From Eubacterium sp. (GTDB taxonomy: Bacteria > Bacillota > Clostridia > Lachnospirales > Lachnospiraceae), in assembly GCA_017539165.1 (NCBI GenBank), contig JAFYHN010000079.1, positions 179,473 through 243,472 of the forward strand: a stretch of 64,000 nt of DNA, in the 5' to 3' direction. A model generated the notes under the pieces. It did not search any database and had not been told where the DNA came from. It saw only the letters and a list, made by a program, of their open reading frames with translations. The position numbers and the translations under genes are program-made. Below are positions 17,087 through 26,207 of this stretch, piece by piece; positions within the stretch are counted from its first letter, which is position 1; each line of letters begins with the position of its first letter.

Positions 17087-18221
17087 ACTCTTTTCCTTCC
17101 TCTTCCTCCAATAGACTCAGAGGTTCGATCTGCCTTGAAACAGACAGCACTACTCCCATCTCGATAAGGAGGAAAAACAATGACGTTCCACCGTAACTTA
17201 TGAATGGAAGTGTAACACCCGTATTCGGGATTATATTTGTAACAACACACATATTTACAAGCACCTGCGTTGCAACGTGTGTAATCACCCCAACAACTAT
17301 TAATGAACCGTATCTGTCAGGAGCACCTTCTGCTATGAATCTGAATCTCCAGATCAGCATAAGAAATACTATGATAAGTCCTGCAGCACCAACGATTCCA
17401 AGCTCTTCGCATATGATACTGAAGATCATATCGTTCTGAGCCTCGGGAATGAATCCCATTTTCTGTATACTCTGTCCCAGACCACGACCGAACAGTCCGC
17501 CGGAACCTATAGCATAAAGTCCCTGCATCGTCTGATATCCATGCTGACTTGTTTCCGGATGCAGCCATGCATCTATTCTTCCGCTTCGATAGCTCTGTAA
17601 CTTGATCATTAATGGAACGAATACACATCCCGCAAGAACCACTATTCCCATGTATCTTACCTTAGGTGTGGCTACAAACCATATACCTACTGCAATTGCT
17701 GCACATATGATAGCAGTACTAAGGTTCTCTATAGCTATGATCATTATCAGAAGGCCAACTGGCCAGAATGCTTTAGCTATTCCCTGTATACTATTCATGC
17801 TATCTGGATTAGCGGTACAAACATGTGCCATAAATAAAATTATAACAAGCTTTGCAATCTCTGAAGGCTGAAATCCGATTCCACCGATATATATCCATCT
17901 GGCAGATCCATTTGTAGTCGTACCGATAACGAATACCAGCAAAAGCACTATGACCATACCGTATATGAAGATTTCAGTAAACTTTTTATATATCTGATAT
18001 CTTATCTTGGATGCAACAAGCATCACTACGAATCCACCGACAGCGAATACAAACTGTCTGAAAAGGAAATGTGTACTGCTCTTAAAATCTCGACTGGCAA
18101 CAAATGAACTCGAACTGTAAACCATCATCAGTCCAAAAAGCACCAGGAAAAATATCAGAAAAAGAGAGGGATAATCAAAATATGTTCCTCTAATAAATAA
18201 ACCCTTTTTCTTTACAGCCAC
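17079..18221 (-). CDS. ftsW: SEDS peptidoglycan polymerase FtsW/SpoVE
   Basis: A 380-aa SEDS-family glycan polymerase with about ten membrane helices that works with the class B PBP encoded two genes upstream. Family segments QPSEIAKL, the GYQ(T)MQGLYAIGSGGLFGRGLG loop and the C-terminal NTGVTLPFISYGGTS are intact. It starts at a GTG (18221) with GGTGAGG eight bases upstream. Because only one SEDS gene is present here and no RodA context is seen, FtsW rather than SpoVE is the simpler name; sequence alone cannot separate them. Confidence 0.93.
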   Translation of the reverse strand: MAVKKKGLFIRGTYFDYPSLFLIFFLVLFGLMMVYSSSSFVASRDFKSSTHFLFRQFVFAVGGFVVMLVASKIRYQIYKKFTEIFIYGMVIVLLLVFVIGTTTNGSARWIYIGGIGFQPSEIAKLVIILFMAHVCTANPDSMNSIQGIAKAFWPVGLLIMIIAIENLSTAIICAAIAVGIWFVATPKVRYMGIVVLAGCVFVPLMIKLQSYRSGRIDAWLHPETSQHGYQTMQGLYAIGSGGLFGRGLGQSIQKMGFIPEAQNDMIFSIICEELGIVGAAGLIIVFLMLIWRFRFIAEGAPDRYGSLIVVGVITHVATQVLVNMCVVTNIIPNTGVTLPFISYGGTSLFFLLIEMGVVLSVSRQIEPLSLLEEEEGKEYG

Positions 18222-18244
18222 TATCGTTTCCTCACCTTAGTATC

Positions 18245-19618
18245 TTACTCTTCTATACCCTCGACATATAATTTGAAAAGATTTCCTCTCTCCTCATAAC
18301 TTTTGAACATGTCCCAGCTGGCACATGCCGGAGATAGAAGAACATCATCACCGGGTTTTGCATTTGCCTCACAGAATGTAACAGCATCCTTAAGCGTCTC
18401 TGCTCTGACTACCTGATTGAATCCATGATCCTTACAGCATTTCTCAATCTTATCTGCTGTTGCACCTATAAGAATGAGATATCTTACTTTTCCAGGAAAA
18501 CATTCAACCCATTCATCATATTCCGAATCCTTGTCATATCCCCCACCGATAAGAAGTGTTGTTGACTTCATAGCCTTTATGGCCTTTATGGCAGCATCAG
18601 GATTGGTTCCCTTGGAGTCGTTGTAATATCTGACTCCCTTGACTTCTCGAACAAATTCTATTCTATGTTCAACTCCCTTGAAGGAGTAAACTGTTTCTCT
18701 GATTATACTAGCAGGAATATCCATGTAGATTGCTATACATACAGCGGCAAGTACATTTTCAAGGTTATGCTCACCAAGAATCTGTATACCATCCACATTC
18801 AGGATCTCTGATTCAACTCCTGCCCTTCTTACGTATATCTTTCCATCCTTTACATATGCACCTTCTTCAGGGCATATCTCATGACTGAACCATACGAGTT
18901 TTGCATTTTTTACTTTATCTGCTCTGACTCTTGTTTCAGGATCATCGTAATTCAAGATCATGAAATCGTCAGCTGTCTGATTCTCTGTTATTCTGAACTT
19001 GGCATCAATATAGTTCTCAAATGTGTGATGTCTGTTCAGATGATCTGGTGTAAGATTCAGTATTGCAGATACATGTGGTTTGAATGATTCAATAGTTTCA
19101 AGCTGGAACGAACTGATCTCAGCCGCAACCAGTGTATCCTCTGTAGTCGTATCTGCAAACCTTGTAAATGGAAGTCCTATATTTCCTACAACAAGAGAAT
19201 TCTCTTTATAGTTCTTGAATATCTCACCGACCAGAGTAGTCGTAGTTGTTTTTCCGTTAGTTCCCGTGATAGCTGCTATAACGCCTTTGTTGAAATAATA
19301 TGCAAGCTCGATTTCTCCCCAGATAGGGATATTCTTAGCTTTTACCTTTTCTACAAAAGGAGCTTCTATCGAAATACCAGGACTTATGATAAAGAGTTCT
19401 GTTCCATCCAGAAGTTCATCTGTGAGTTCTCCGAGCACCACATCTATATTCTCAGATTCATTAAAATCAGCAAGAATTGCTTCTTTATCAAGTTTTGTAT
19501 TTCCATCATACAGGATAGCATTTGCACCATTTCTTAGAAGAAGACCAACCGAGGCTACTCCACTCTTTCCAGCTCCTGCAACTATTACTTTTTTATCTTT
19601 TAATCCATTTTCAAACAT
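18245..19618 (-). CDS. murD: UDP-N-acetylmuramoyl-L-alanine--D-glutamate ligase
   Basis: A cytoplasmic Mur ligase adding D-Glu to UDP-MurNAc-L-Ala, 457 aa. The N-terminal Rossmann loop VAGAGKSGVAS, the ATP loop GTNGKTTTT, the central NLTPDHLNRH segment and the C-terminal YNDSKGTNPDA and LLSPACASWDMF segments are diagnostic of MurD. The ATG at 19618 lies eight bases after AGAGG; the TTG two codons earlier is too close to it. Confidence 0.96.
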   Translation of the reverse strand: MFENGLKDKKVIVAGAGKSGVASVGLLLRNGANAILYDGNTKLDKEAILADFNESENIDVVLGELTDELLDGTELFIISPGISIEAPFVEKVKAKNIPIWGEIELAYYFNKGVIAAITGTNGKTTTTTLVGEIFKNYKENSLVVGNIGLPFTRFADTTTEDTLVAAEISSFQLETIESFKPHVSAILNLTPDHLNRHHTFENYIDAKFRITENQTADDFMILNYDDPETRVRADKVKNAKLVWFSHEICPEEGAYVKDGKIYVRRAGVESEILNVDGIQILGEHNLENVLAAVCIAIYMDIPASIIRETVYSFKGVEHRIEFVREVKGVRYYNDSKGTNPDAAIKAIKAMKSTTLLIGGGYDKDSEYDEWVECFPGKVRYLILIGATADKIEKCCKDHGFNQVVRAETLKDAVTFCEANAKPGDDVLLSPACASWDMFKSYEERGNLFKLYVEGIEE

Positions 19619-19632
19619 TTCCAAAACCTCTT

Positions 19633-21651
19633 TTACTCTGCATCTGTGGTTGATGCTGTTTCTTGCTCTCCCTCAGGTTGTGCATTTTCCTCAGGTGTCG
19701 AACCTGCCGCGCTAATCTCCGGTGCATCTCCTTCAAAAACCGGAGTTGCAACTTCTTCAGATTGAGATGCATCTGTTGCAGAAGCATCAGTAGGAGAAGC
19801 GTCTCCTGTTTTATAAATATTCATATAAGGCAACAGTTCTGAAGCTATCTTATGGAATAGGATAGAACCAGCTCCTGTGTTTGCCGGATCATCTGATTTA
19901 GGTTCATCAACAACACAATATATTACTACCTGCGGAGATTCCACAGGTGAAAATCCGATAAATGAAAGGATGTATTTTCCATTTCCTCTAGGAAGTTTCT
20001 CAGCCGTTCCGGTTTTACCACCTATCTCATATCCTTCAACGATGGCTTTTTTACCAGTACCGTATTCTACTGTTTCCTTCAGAATACCCTTTATCTTGTC
20101 CGAAGTATCCTGAGAGATTGTTCTTCTGACGAGGATCTTATCATAGTTTTCTACAAGATTGCCGTCCTCATCCAGGATTTGTTTTACAACATGAGGCTGA
20201 TAATAATATCCACCATTTATTGCAGAACAGAATGCTGTTCCGAGCTGCATCATGGTAACTGTAACACCCTGACCAAATGATGATGTTGCAAGCTCAACAG
20301 GATTGAGTGTATCCTCGTGATAGATCATAGTATAGTAATCTTCATCACTTGATTCACCAGTCAGATCCACATTTGTCTTCTGACCAAATCCAAACAGCGT
20401 CTGATACTTATCGAATATAGTTGATCCTTCAAGTGCAGCGATCTGCATAAGTGCATCATTACAAGATAATTCAAGAGCCTGTGGCACAGTGATCAGTCCG
20501 TGTCCGGATGTATTATGACATGCTATATCGTAATCTGCTATATGCTGACCACCATCACAGTAAAATGTCTCCTCACCGCTTATAACTCCATCTTCCAACG
20601 CTCCGGAGATTGTAAATGTCTTAAAAGTAGATCCAGGTTCAAATGAATCACTTACTACAAAGTTTCTCCAAACTTCATAAAGTGAAGCAAGCTTCTCCTC
20701 ATCTGACATTTTCTTTGCCTTCTCTTTGAACGCTTCGTCCGATAAACCTTCAGCATCTTTGAACTGGTACTTTGTCGGAAGCATTGAGTATGGATCATTC
20801 GGATCATACTGATGTGAATTGTAAAGAGCAAGTATATCACAGTTCATAGGATCCATGACCAGAACGGATATATTTTTAGCTCCCATTTCTGCCATGAATT
20901 CATCACATTTTCTCTGAACTATTCTCTGTGTTTCTGTATCTATTGTAGTAACAAGGCTGCAACCATCTCGGGCAGGCTCAAGTTTTTTCTGAAGATTATA
21001 ATCCTCACCAAGGTATGCATATGTACGTCCATTCTGTCCATTCAGCTGTTCATCATAACATCCTTCGATTCCACCCTGGCCAACATTACCACTAACAACA
21101 TATCCCAGAAGATGACAACCAACTTCTTTATTTGGATATGTTCTCTCGTATCCATCTTCCATAAATACGCCGGTAACTCTATTTCCGGCTGGAGATTTGA
21201 CATAATCCTGAAACGCTTTTACTTCTTCATAGGAGAGCTTCTTTCTAACAACAGTGTACAGGCTGTCTTTGTCTTGAAGATATTTGCTCATCTCCTCTTC
21301 TGATACGCCAAAAAACTTTTTAAGAGCCTTACTGGTAGCAATCGTTGACTTTTCATTTTCAAGTATATTCTTTGGCTCAATTACAAGATTGTACACTTTC
21401 TTGCTTGTAGCCAGAATCGAACCATTACGATCGTATATATCACCCCTCTTATATGGAACTGTGACACTGACATAGTTGTTCTGACTCAAAACTCTCTGAG
21501 AATACTTATCTCCTTTAACTACATTCAGATATATGATTTTGCCTAGCACGACAAGAAAAGCCGCGCTCAAAATTAAAAGCAAAAAGAGAAGATGCGCTCG
21601 CATTCTCCTCGTGAAAACCTTCTTTCTCTTTTTGCCGATATTTCTTTTCAT
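19633..21651 (-). CDS. Class B penicillin-binding protein (FtsI/SpoVD type)
   Basis: A septal D,D-transpeptidase, 672 aa. It has a short basic cytoplasmic tail, one membrane helix (~19-43), a PBP dimerisation domain (RGDIYDRNG) and a transpeptidase domain with SxxK (S341-K344), SxN (S396-N398) and KTGT (K546-G548). No PASTA repeats are present; instead the last ~55 residues are a Pro/Ala/Ser/Thr/Glu-rich tail with repeated TDAS units, probably a disordered surface tail. The position between ftsL and murD identifies it as the division PBP; a SpoVD role is also possible. Confidence 0.93.
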   Translation of the reverse strand: MKRNIGKKRKKVFTRRMRAHLLFLLLILSAAFLVVLGKIIYLNVVKGDKYSQRVLSQNNYVSVTVPYKRGDIYDRNGSILATSKKVYNLVIEPKNILENEKSTIATSKALKKFFGVSEEEMSKYLQDKDSLYTVVRKKLSYEEVKAFQDYVKSPAGNRVTGVFMEDGYERTYPNKEVGCHLLGYVVSGNVGQGGIEGCYDEQLNGQNGRTYAYLGEDYNLQKKLEPARDGCSLVTTIDTETQRIVQRKCDEFMAEMGAKNISVLVMDPMNCDILALYNSHQYDPNDPYSMLPTKYQFKDAEGLSDEAFKEKAKKMSDEEKLASLYEVWRNFVVSDSFEPGSTFKTFTISGALEDGVISGEETFYCDGGQHIADYDIACHNTSGHGLITVPQALELSCNDALMQIAALEGSTIFDKYQTLFGFGQKTNVDLTGESSDEDYYTMIYHEDTLNPVELATSSFGQGVTVTMMQLGTAFCSAINGGYYYQPHVVKQILDEDGNLVENYDKILVRRTISQDTSDKIKGILKETVEYGTGKKAIVEGYEIGGKTGTAEKLPRGNGKYILSFIGFSPVESPQVVIYCVVDEPKSDDPANTGAGSILFHKIASELLPYMNIYKTGDASPTDASATDASQSEEVATPVFEGDAPEISAAGSTPEENAQPEGEQETASTTDAE

Positions 21652-21664
21652 AGGTCAAACCTTA

Positions 21665-22147
21665 TTAATAACTTGATTTTGGAACGTCTCCGTACTGTTT
21701 AACATAATCTCCTTGTTCACTATCATAGTATCGGATCTGTCCATTACGGGAGTATACCATCCCGAGTTCGCCGGTTGCAATATCATATATATCTTCCAGC
21801 GAATACATATTATTTAACGAATTCTCGTAAGCCGCATTATCTACCTGTAAAGACTGGAGTTCTTCCTGGAGTGATTCAATATTTCTCTCCTTAGTCTCTA
21901 CTGCCCCCTGAACCGTAAGCATTATAACGCATGATACGATCATTACAATAAACATCACAGAAAGCAGGAGTGTATATCTAAGATCGAAGCCCTTCGAATT
22001 CTCAGCTTTACGTGCAGCCTTTTTATATGTTTTTGATCTCCTTTTCGGAACTCTTTGTGGTTCCTCACGGCGTCTAGGAACTGCCGTTTCCCTTTTACGT
22101 ACTACGCTGCCTTCAACATAGTACAGGTCACTTGGTCTAGTTGACAT
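21665..22147 (-). CDS. ftsL: FtsL-like bitopic division protein
   Basis: 160 aa. The N-terminal cytoplasmic region of ~55 residues is very basic, followed by one membrane helix (~56-80) and a short extracellular leucine-rich coiled coil (ESLQEELQSLQVDN) ending in a septum-type LGMVYSRNGQIRYY segment. Sequence identity in this family is low, so the call rests mainly on topology and on its fixed place between rsmH and the PBP gene. An ATG with GGGGAG five bases upstream sets the start. Confidence 0.82.
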   Translation of the reverse strand: MSTRPSDLYYVEGSVVRKRETAVPRRREEPQRVPKRRSKTYKKAARKAENSKGFDLRYTLLLSVMFIVMIVSCVIMLTVQGAVETKERNIESLQEELQSLQVDNAAYENSLNNMYSLEDIYDIATGELGMVYSRNGQIRYYDSEQGDYVKQYGDVPKSSY

Positions 22148-22183
22148 ATAATCTCCCCTTATCTATTCTGGCCCCTGATTTCC

Positions 22184-23143
22184 TCAACCTTTTATTAGTT
22201 TCACATCTCCTGAAGCTTTCTCAAACACTCTCAGCTTCGCACTGCTGCTTCTTGGATTCATTTCTAATTCTTCCTCATCAGCAACTATAGGTTTTCTCGT
22301 AACAATCTTTCCCTTTGATACCCTTCCGCAAGTACATACCGGGAATTCAGGTGGGCATATACATGGATGCTCAGCATCCTTAAATGCATTTTTAACTATG
22401 CGATCCTCTAGCGAATGGAATGTTATTATGCAAAACCGTCCCCCAGGTTTCAAAATATCTATCATATCCGCCAGGGATTCTTCCAGAACACTCAACTCTT
22501 TGTTAAGCTCAATCCTTAGTGCCTGATATGTTCTTTTACCCGGATTTCCACCCTGACGTCTCGCAGCCGCCGGGATCGCATTTTTTATAATCTCATTCAA
22601 TTGGAATGTGGTTTCTATTCTCTGCTTTTCTCTGAACTTAAATATTCCGGATGCTATTCGTCCTGCAAATTTCTCCTCGCCATATCGACTTATGATCCTT
22701 CTGAGTTCTTCCTCCGAGTAATCATTAACGATATCAGCTGCAGTGTAGTCGCTGTCCCTGTCCATTCTCATGTCCAGTGGAGCATCCTCTCGATAACTGA
22801 AACCTCTGTCTTTGTTATCCAATTGATACGATGAAACTCCCAGGTCCAGGAGTATTCCATCAACACCTTGTATATTAAAGTCATCCAATACTGACCTGAT
22901 ATTTACGTAATTGCTATGGACTATCGTTACGTTATCGTAATCCGCAAGTCTTTTTGAAGCTGCGGCTATAGCGTCCATATCCTGATCTATACCTATCAGA
23001 CGTCCCTTACTGCTCAGTCGCTTGACAATCTCTGAAGAATGTCCTGCTCCACCCAGAGTTCCGTCCACGTATATTCCATCTTCTTTTATATTCAGACCTT
23101 GGAGAACAGGTTCCAGCATTATCGGGATATGTTTAAATTCCAT
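22184..23143 (-). CDS. rsmH: 16S rRNA m4C1402 methyltransferase
   Basis: SAM-dependent N4-methylation of C1402 in 16S rRNA, 319 aa. The [14 protein letters not shown]-binding motif, [30 protein letters not shown] and the C-terminal [12 protein letters not shown] segment are diagnostic. AGGAG lies eight bases before the ATG. It is the second gene of the dcw cluster, after mraZ. Confidence 0.97.
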   Translation of the reverse strand: MEFKHIPIMLEPVLQGLNIKEDGIYVDGTLGGAGHSSEIVKRLSSKGRLIGIDQDMDAIAAASKRLADYDNVTIVHSNYVNIRSVLDDFNIQGVDGILLDLGVSSYQLDNKDRGFSYREDAPLDMRMDRDSDYTAADIVNDYSEEELRRIISRYGEEKFAGRIASGIFKFREKQRIETTFQLNEIIKNAIPAAARRQGGNPGKRTYQALRIELNKELSVLEESLADMIDILKPGGRFCIITFHSLEDRIVKNAFKDAEHPCICPPEFPVCTCGRVSKGKIVTRKPIVADEEELEMNPRSSSAKLRVFEKASGDVKLIKG

Positions 23144-23198
23144 TTACTCAACTCCTGTTCTTTAGATTATCAGCGTATGTTAAATGCCATCACCGGAT

Positions 23199-23645
23199 TT
23201 AGAAATCTATCTCCATATTCTCCAGCATAGCCTTGATGTTCTCCTTGTCGAAGATATCCTCTTTCTGAAGAGCATCCCACTTAGCTTTATCCCAGATCTC
23301 GGCCTTCTCACCGGCACCGATGATAACTACTTCTTTTGTGATACCAACTGCATCTCTTAAATCCTGAGGAACAACAACTCTACCCTGAGAATCCATTTCC
23401 ACGTCTGCTGCTTTTGATCTGAAGTATCTCTTCAGCATACGAACCTTCTCTTTGTTATTGCTCTGTCTATCCAGCTTCTCTGTAAAGTTCTCCCACTCTT
23501 CGAGTGAGTACATAGAAAGGCAGTCATCGATGCCTTCTGTGATTACAAAGCTGCTACCGAGCGAATCACGGATTTTTGCAGGAATGATCAAACGGCCCTT
23601 GGTATCTATATTATGTTTATAAGTACCCTTCATGCTGAGAGCCAT
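23199..23645 (-). CDS. mraZ: Transcriptional regulator MraZ
   Basis: A 148-aa protein with two tandem AbrB/MazE-like swapped-hairpin half domains: residues ~7-50 (DTKGRLIIPAKIRD) and ~78-120 (DSQGRVVVPQDLRD). MraZ binds direct repeats upstream of its own operon and represses the dcw genes. The start at 23645 has AAAGGAGG eight bases upstream. The frame is open further to 23753, but that stretch contains the promoter and operator. Confidence 0.96.
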   Translation of the reverse strand: MALSMKGTYKHNIDTKGRLIIPAKIRDSLGSSFVITEGIDDCLSMYSLEEWENFTEKLDRQSNNKEKVRMLKRYFRSKAADVEMDSQGRVVVPQDLRDAVGITKEVVIIGAGEKAEIWDKAKWDALQKEDIFDKENIKAMLENMEIDF

Positions 23646-23708
23646 GATACGTTCCTCCTTTCCGGGATTCTTTAAGTGTTGATAACTTTGTTGATAATGT
23701 TGACATCT

Positions 23709-23791
23709 CCACTTTGTGGGTAAAACGTGGTATGACACTCCACTTCCCGCCACTTAGTAAACATAATATACCACAAAATCTTTAATTGCAA
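23709..23791 (-). promoter_or_regulatory. mraZ/dcw promoter with MraZ-type repeats
   Basis: On the minus strand TTGCAA (23786-23791) and TATTAT (23763-23768) are 17 bp apart. Two AAGTGG units spaced exactly 10 bp (23750-23755 and 23740-23745) lie at about the transcription start, with a third AAGTGG at 23709-23714. Helically phased GTGG repeats are the known binding pattern of MraZ, so this is a likely autorepression site. Confidence 0.75.
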
Positions 23792-23832
23792 GGTGTTTTT
23801 TTTCACAAAACTAGCATTTTAGCCAAAAAAAG

Positions 23833-23871
23833 AGCTCATTTTCAGAAGTTTTAAACATCTGAAAATGAGCT
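23833..23871. terminator. Strong terminator between lgt and mraZ
   Basis: A perfect 14-bp stem (23833-23846 with 23858-23871) flanked by A-rich sequence on the left and T-rich sequence on the right, so it can work in both directions. On the minus strand it ends the ychF/lgt transcript. Confidence 0.9.
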
Positions 23872-23935
23872 TTCGCCTTTTTTTCAACAATATGTAGTTA
23901 TAGTTTGCGTCTAACTGGTCAATATATAGTGCACG

Positions 23936-24919
23936 TTATTCTTCTACGCTTTTCTCACCACTTTGCTCCACTTTTTCATTTTTTTTGAGATTATCAACAG
24001 AAATAGGGTGAAGCTTGGGTTTTATACCCCTCTTTATCCTCAAATAATTGAAAGTAAGAACAGCTATAGAAACAACAACACATGACAGTGCCACTACCTG
24101 ACTTACCTTAAATGGTCCTATCATTAGAGAATCAGTTCTTATTCCCTCGATAAGAAATCTACCGATCCCATATCCAAGCAGATACAGCATCGCAAGCTCT
24201 CCATCAAACTTCTTTCTCTTTCTATATATAAAGAAAATAATAAGAATCATAAGATTCCAGAGACTTTCATATAAGAATGTCGGATGAACTGTTATGCATG
24301 AAACCCCATTTATCATCTCCTGATTTGCGAGCATAGTTTCGTTAACGATTCCATTTGCCTTAAGGTAATTCATAAAAGAATCGCTGTAATAGCCAACAGG
24401 AATTCCCATTCTTATAAATGAATTCGTATAGTCTCCGAACACTTCGCGGTTAAAGAAGTTTCCGCCTCTTCCAAGAATCTGACCTATCAGAATTCCCATC
24501 GCGATGGTGTCTCCAAAAAGTGGGATTGACATTCCCTTCTTCTTTGCAAATATACAAAGAGTGATAACTCCGGCTATCAGTCCGCCATATATGGCGAGAC
24601 CACCATTTCGAAGATTGATCATCTCAAATACTGTATCTTTGAAACTTTGACCGGGAACCACAAAGTCTTCCAGTTTAAAAATTATATAGTATATTCTGGC
24701 TCCGAGAATAGCCGGTACTACGAGCACCAGGAGAAAATCCAGGTAGTTCTCTTCGTTCTGTCCCGAAAGCTTTGCTTCTCTCACAGAACAAAGATAGGCT
24801 AGTATGAATCCAAGCGCTATAAGCATACCGTAAAACTTTATCTCAAATCCGAATATATTTATGCCGGTGGGGACATTTCCCAGATTGATGCCCGTCCCGG
24901 GGAAATATATGCCATTCAT
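23936..24919 (-). CDS. lgt: Prolipoprotein diacylglyceryl transferase
   Basis: An integral membrane enzyme moving diacylglycerol from phosphatidylglycerol to the lipobox Cys of prolipoproteins. The 327-aa protein has about seven membrane helices, the signature GGLAIYGGLIAGV with the conserved His region replaced by family-typical residues, GRGGNFFNREVFG (the Arg/Asn lgt signature) and HPTFLYESLWNL. The C-terminal tail is hydrophilic and lysine-rich. AAGGA precedes the ATG. It lies 34 bp downstream of ychF and is probably cotranscribed with it. Confidence 0.94.
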   Translation of the reverse strand: MNGIYFPGTGINLGNVPTGINIFGFEIKFYGMLIALGFILAYLCSVREAKLSGQNEENYLDFLLVLVVPAILGARIYYIIFKLEDFVVPGQSFKDTVFEMINLRNGGLAIYGGLIAGVITLCIFAKKKGMSIPLFGDTIAMGILIGQILGRGGNFFNREVFGDYTNSFIRMGIPVGYYSDSFMNYLKANGIVNETMLANQEMINGVSCITVHPTFLYESLWNLMILIIFFIYRKRKKFDGELAMLYLLGYGIGRFLIEGIRTDSLMIGPFKVSQVVALSCVVVSIAVLTFNYLRIKRGIKPKLHPISVDNLKKNEKVEQSGEKSVEE

Positions 24920-24953
24920 GTTTTATGTCCTTTTCTTTTTAGCCAGCAGAGAT

Positions 24954-26057
24954 TTAGACGTTGAATTTGAATAATACTACATCTCCGTCCTGCATTACAT
25001 ATTCTTTACCTTCCTGACGAACAAGACCTTTTTCCTTAGCTGCTGTCATGCTGCCCTCACGGATCAGATCATCGTAAGCAACTATCTCTGCCTTGATGAA
25101 TCCACGTTCAAAATCAGAGTGAATCTTACCTGCAGCCTGAGGAGCTTTTGTACCCTTTGTAATAGTCCATGCTCTTGACTCCTGCTTTCCTGCAGTCAGA
25201 TAACTGATAAGTCCAAGAAGTGTGTAACTTGCCCTGATAAGTTTATCAAGGCCTGACTCACTAAGTCCAAGATCTTCAAGAAACATCTTTCTCTCTTCAT
25301 CATCAAGTTCGGATATCTCTGCTTCCATCTGCGCACAAACAGTAAATACCTGCGCACCAGTTTCAGCTGCATATTCACGAACCTTCTTAACATTTTCATT
25401 TGAAGCGCCATCATCAGCCATGTCGTCTTCACCGACATTTGCAGCATAAATAACCTTCTTCTCTGTAAGAAGACAGTAATCACGAATCCATGCTTTTTCA
25501 TCATCATCTGATTCATTTATCTCAAATGTTCTAACAGGCTTGTTAGCTTCGAGATGAGCCTTGATCCTGTTCTGGAAATCGAGTTCCTTGGCAGCCTGCT
25601 TGTCATTTCTGGAAAGCTTTACTGTCTTTGAGATTCTTCTCTCGAGAACTTCAAGGTCTGAGAAGATCAGCTCGATATTAATTGTTTCAATATCTCTGAT
25701 AGGATCAACTGAACCATCTACATGAACTACGTCAGGATCCTCAAAGCATCTTACTACATGAACTATCGCATCACACTCACGGATATTTGCAAGGAACTGA
25801 TTACCAAGTCCTTCACCTTTTGATGCACCCTTTACAAGACCTGCAATATCAACAAATTCGATAACAGCAGGAGTTGTTTTATCTGAATCATACATCTTCG
25901 TAAGAACGTCCAGACGCTCATCCGGTACTGCTACTATTCCAACGTTGGGATCAATTGTAGCAAACGGATAGTTTGCAGCAAGAGCTCCAGCCTTTGTAAG
26001 TGAATTAAATAAAGTGGATTTTCCGACATTTGGTAATCCTACGATTCCTAGTTTCAT
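24954..26057 (-). CDS. ychF: Redox-regulated ATPase/GTPase YchF (OBG family)
   Basis: A 367-aa Obg-related P-loop protein that binds ATP and ribosomes. The GLPNVGKST loop, VDIAGLVKGASKGEGLGNQFL switch region and the C-terminal TGS-like domain (RGFIKAEIVAYDDL) are intact. The first five codons plus one base form the attachment site of the neighbouring element. The coding sequence is undamaged, but everything upstream of the start, including the AAGGAG at ~26070 and any promoter, now comes from the element. Transcription from int enters this gene with no terminator between them. Confidence 0.95.
   Translation of the reverse strand: MKLGIVGLPNVGKSTLFNSLTKAGALAANYPFATIDPNVGIVAVPDERLDVLTKMYDSDKTTPAVIEFVDIAGLVKGASKGEGLGNQFLANIRECDAIVHVVRCFEDPDVVHVDGSVDPIRDIETINIELIFSDLEVLERRISKTVKLSRNDKQAAKELDFQNRIKAHLEANKPVRTFEINESDDDEKAWIRDYCLLTEKKVIYAANVGEDDMADDGASNENVKKVREYAAETGAQVFTVCAQMEAEISELDDEERKMFLEDLGLSESGLDKLIRASYTLLGLISYLTAGKQESRAWTITKGTKAPQAAGKIHSDFERGFIKAEIVAYDDLIREGSMTAAKEKGLVRQEGKEYVMQDGDVVLFKFNV
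26042..26057. repeat. Attachment core, integrase side (attL)
   Basis: CGATTCCTAGTTTCAT, identical to 42024-42039. It spans the ychF start codon and the next four codons plus one base. Flanking bases diverge on both sides apart from shared T-richness. Confidence 0.85.
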
Positions 26058-26119
26058 ATTTCTTTATATCTCCTTTAAAAACATTGATTTTATGCGGTTT
26101 TCTGTTTTTCAAAACCGGC

Positions 26120-26191
26120 TTACGTACCATTTACGTACCATTTTTGAAATATCAGAAAGTATTTTAAGTGTTACGTACCACTTACGTACCA
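26120..26191. repeat. Four TTACGTACCA direct repeats (probable integrase arm sites)
   Basis: Copies at 26120, 26131, 26171 and 26182. They form two pairs, each with an 11-bp internal period, 51 bp apart, lying between the integrase stop and the attachment core. A matching pair at the other end (41872-41892) supports a role as arm-type recombinase binding sites. Confidence 0.7.
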
Positions 26192-26207
26192 CAATTAATT
26201 AGCCATT

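Noticed and set aside
26120-26191. TACGTACC repeats as a possible CRISPR or iteron array
   Set aside because: Pairs with an 11-bp period at both element ends fit integrase arm sites better; there are no spacers and no cas genes.
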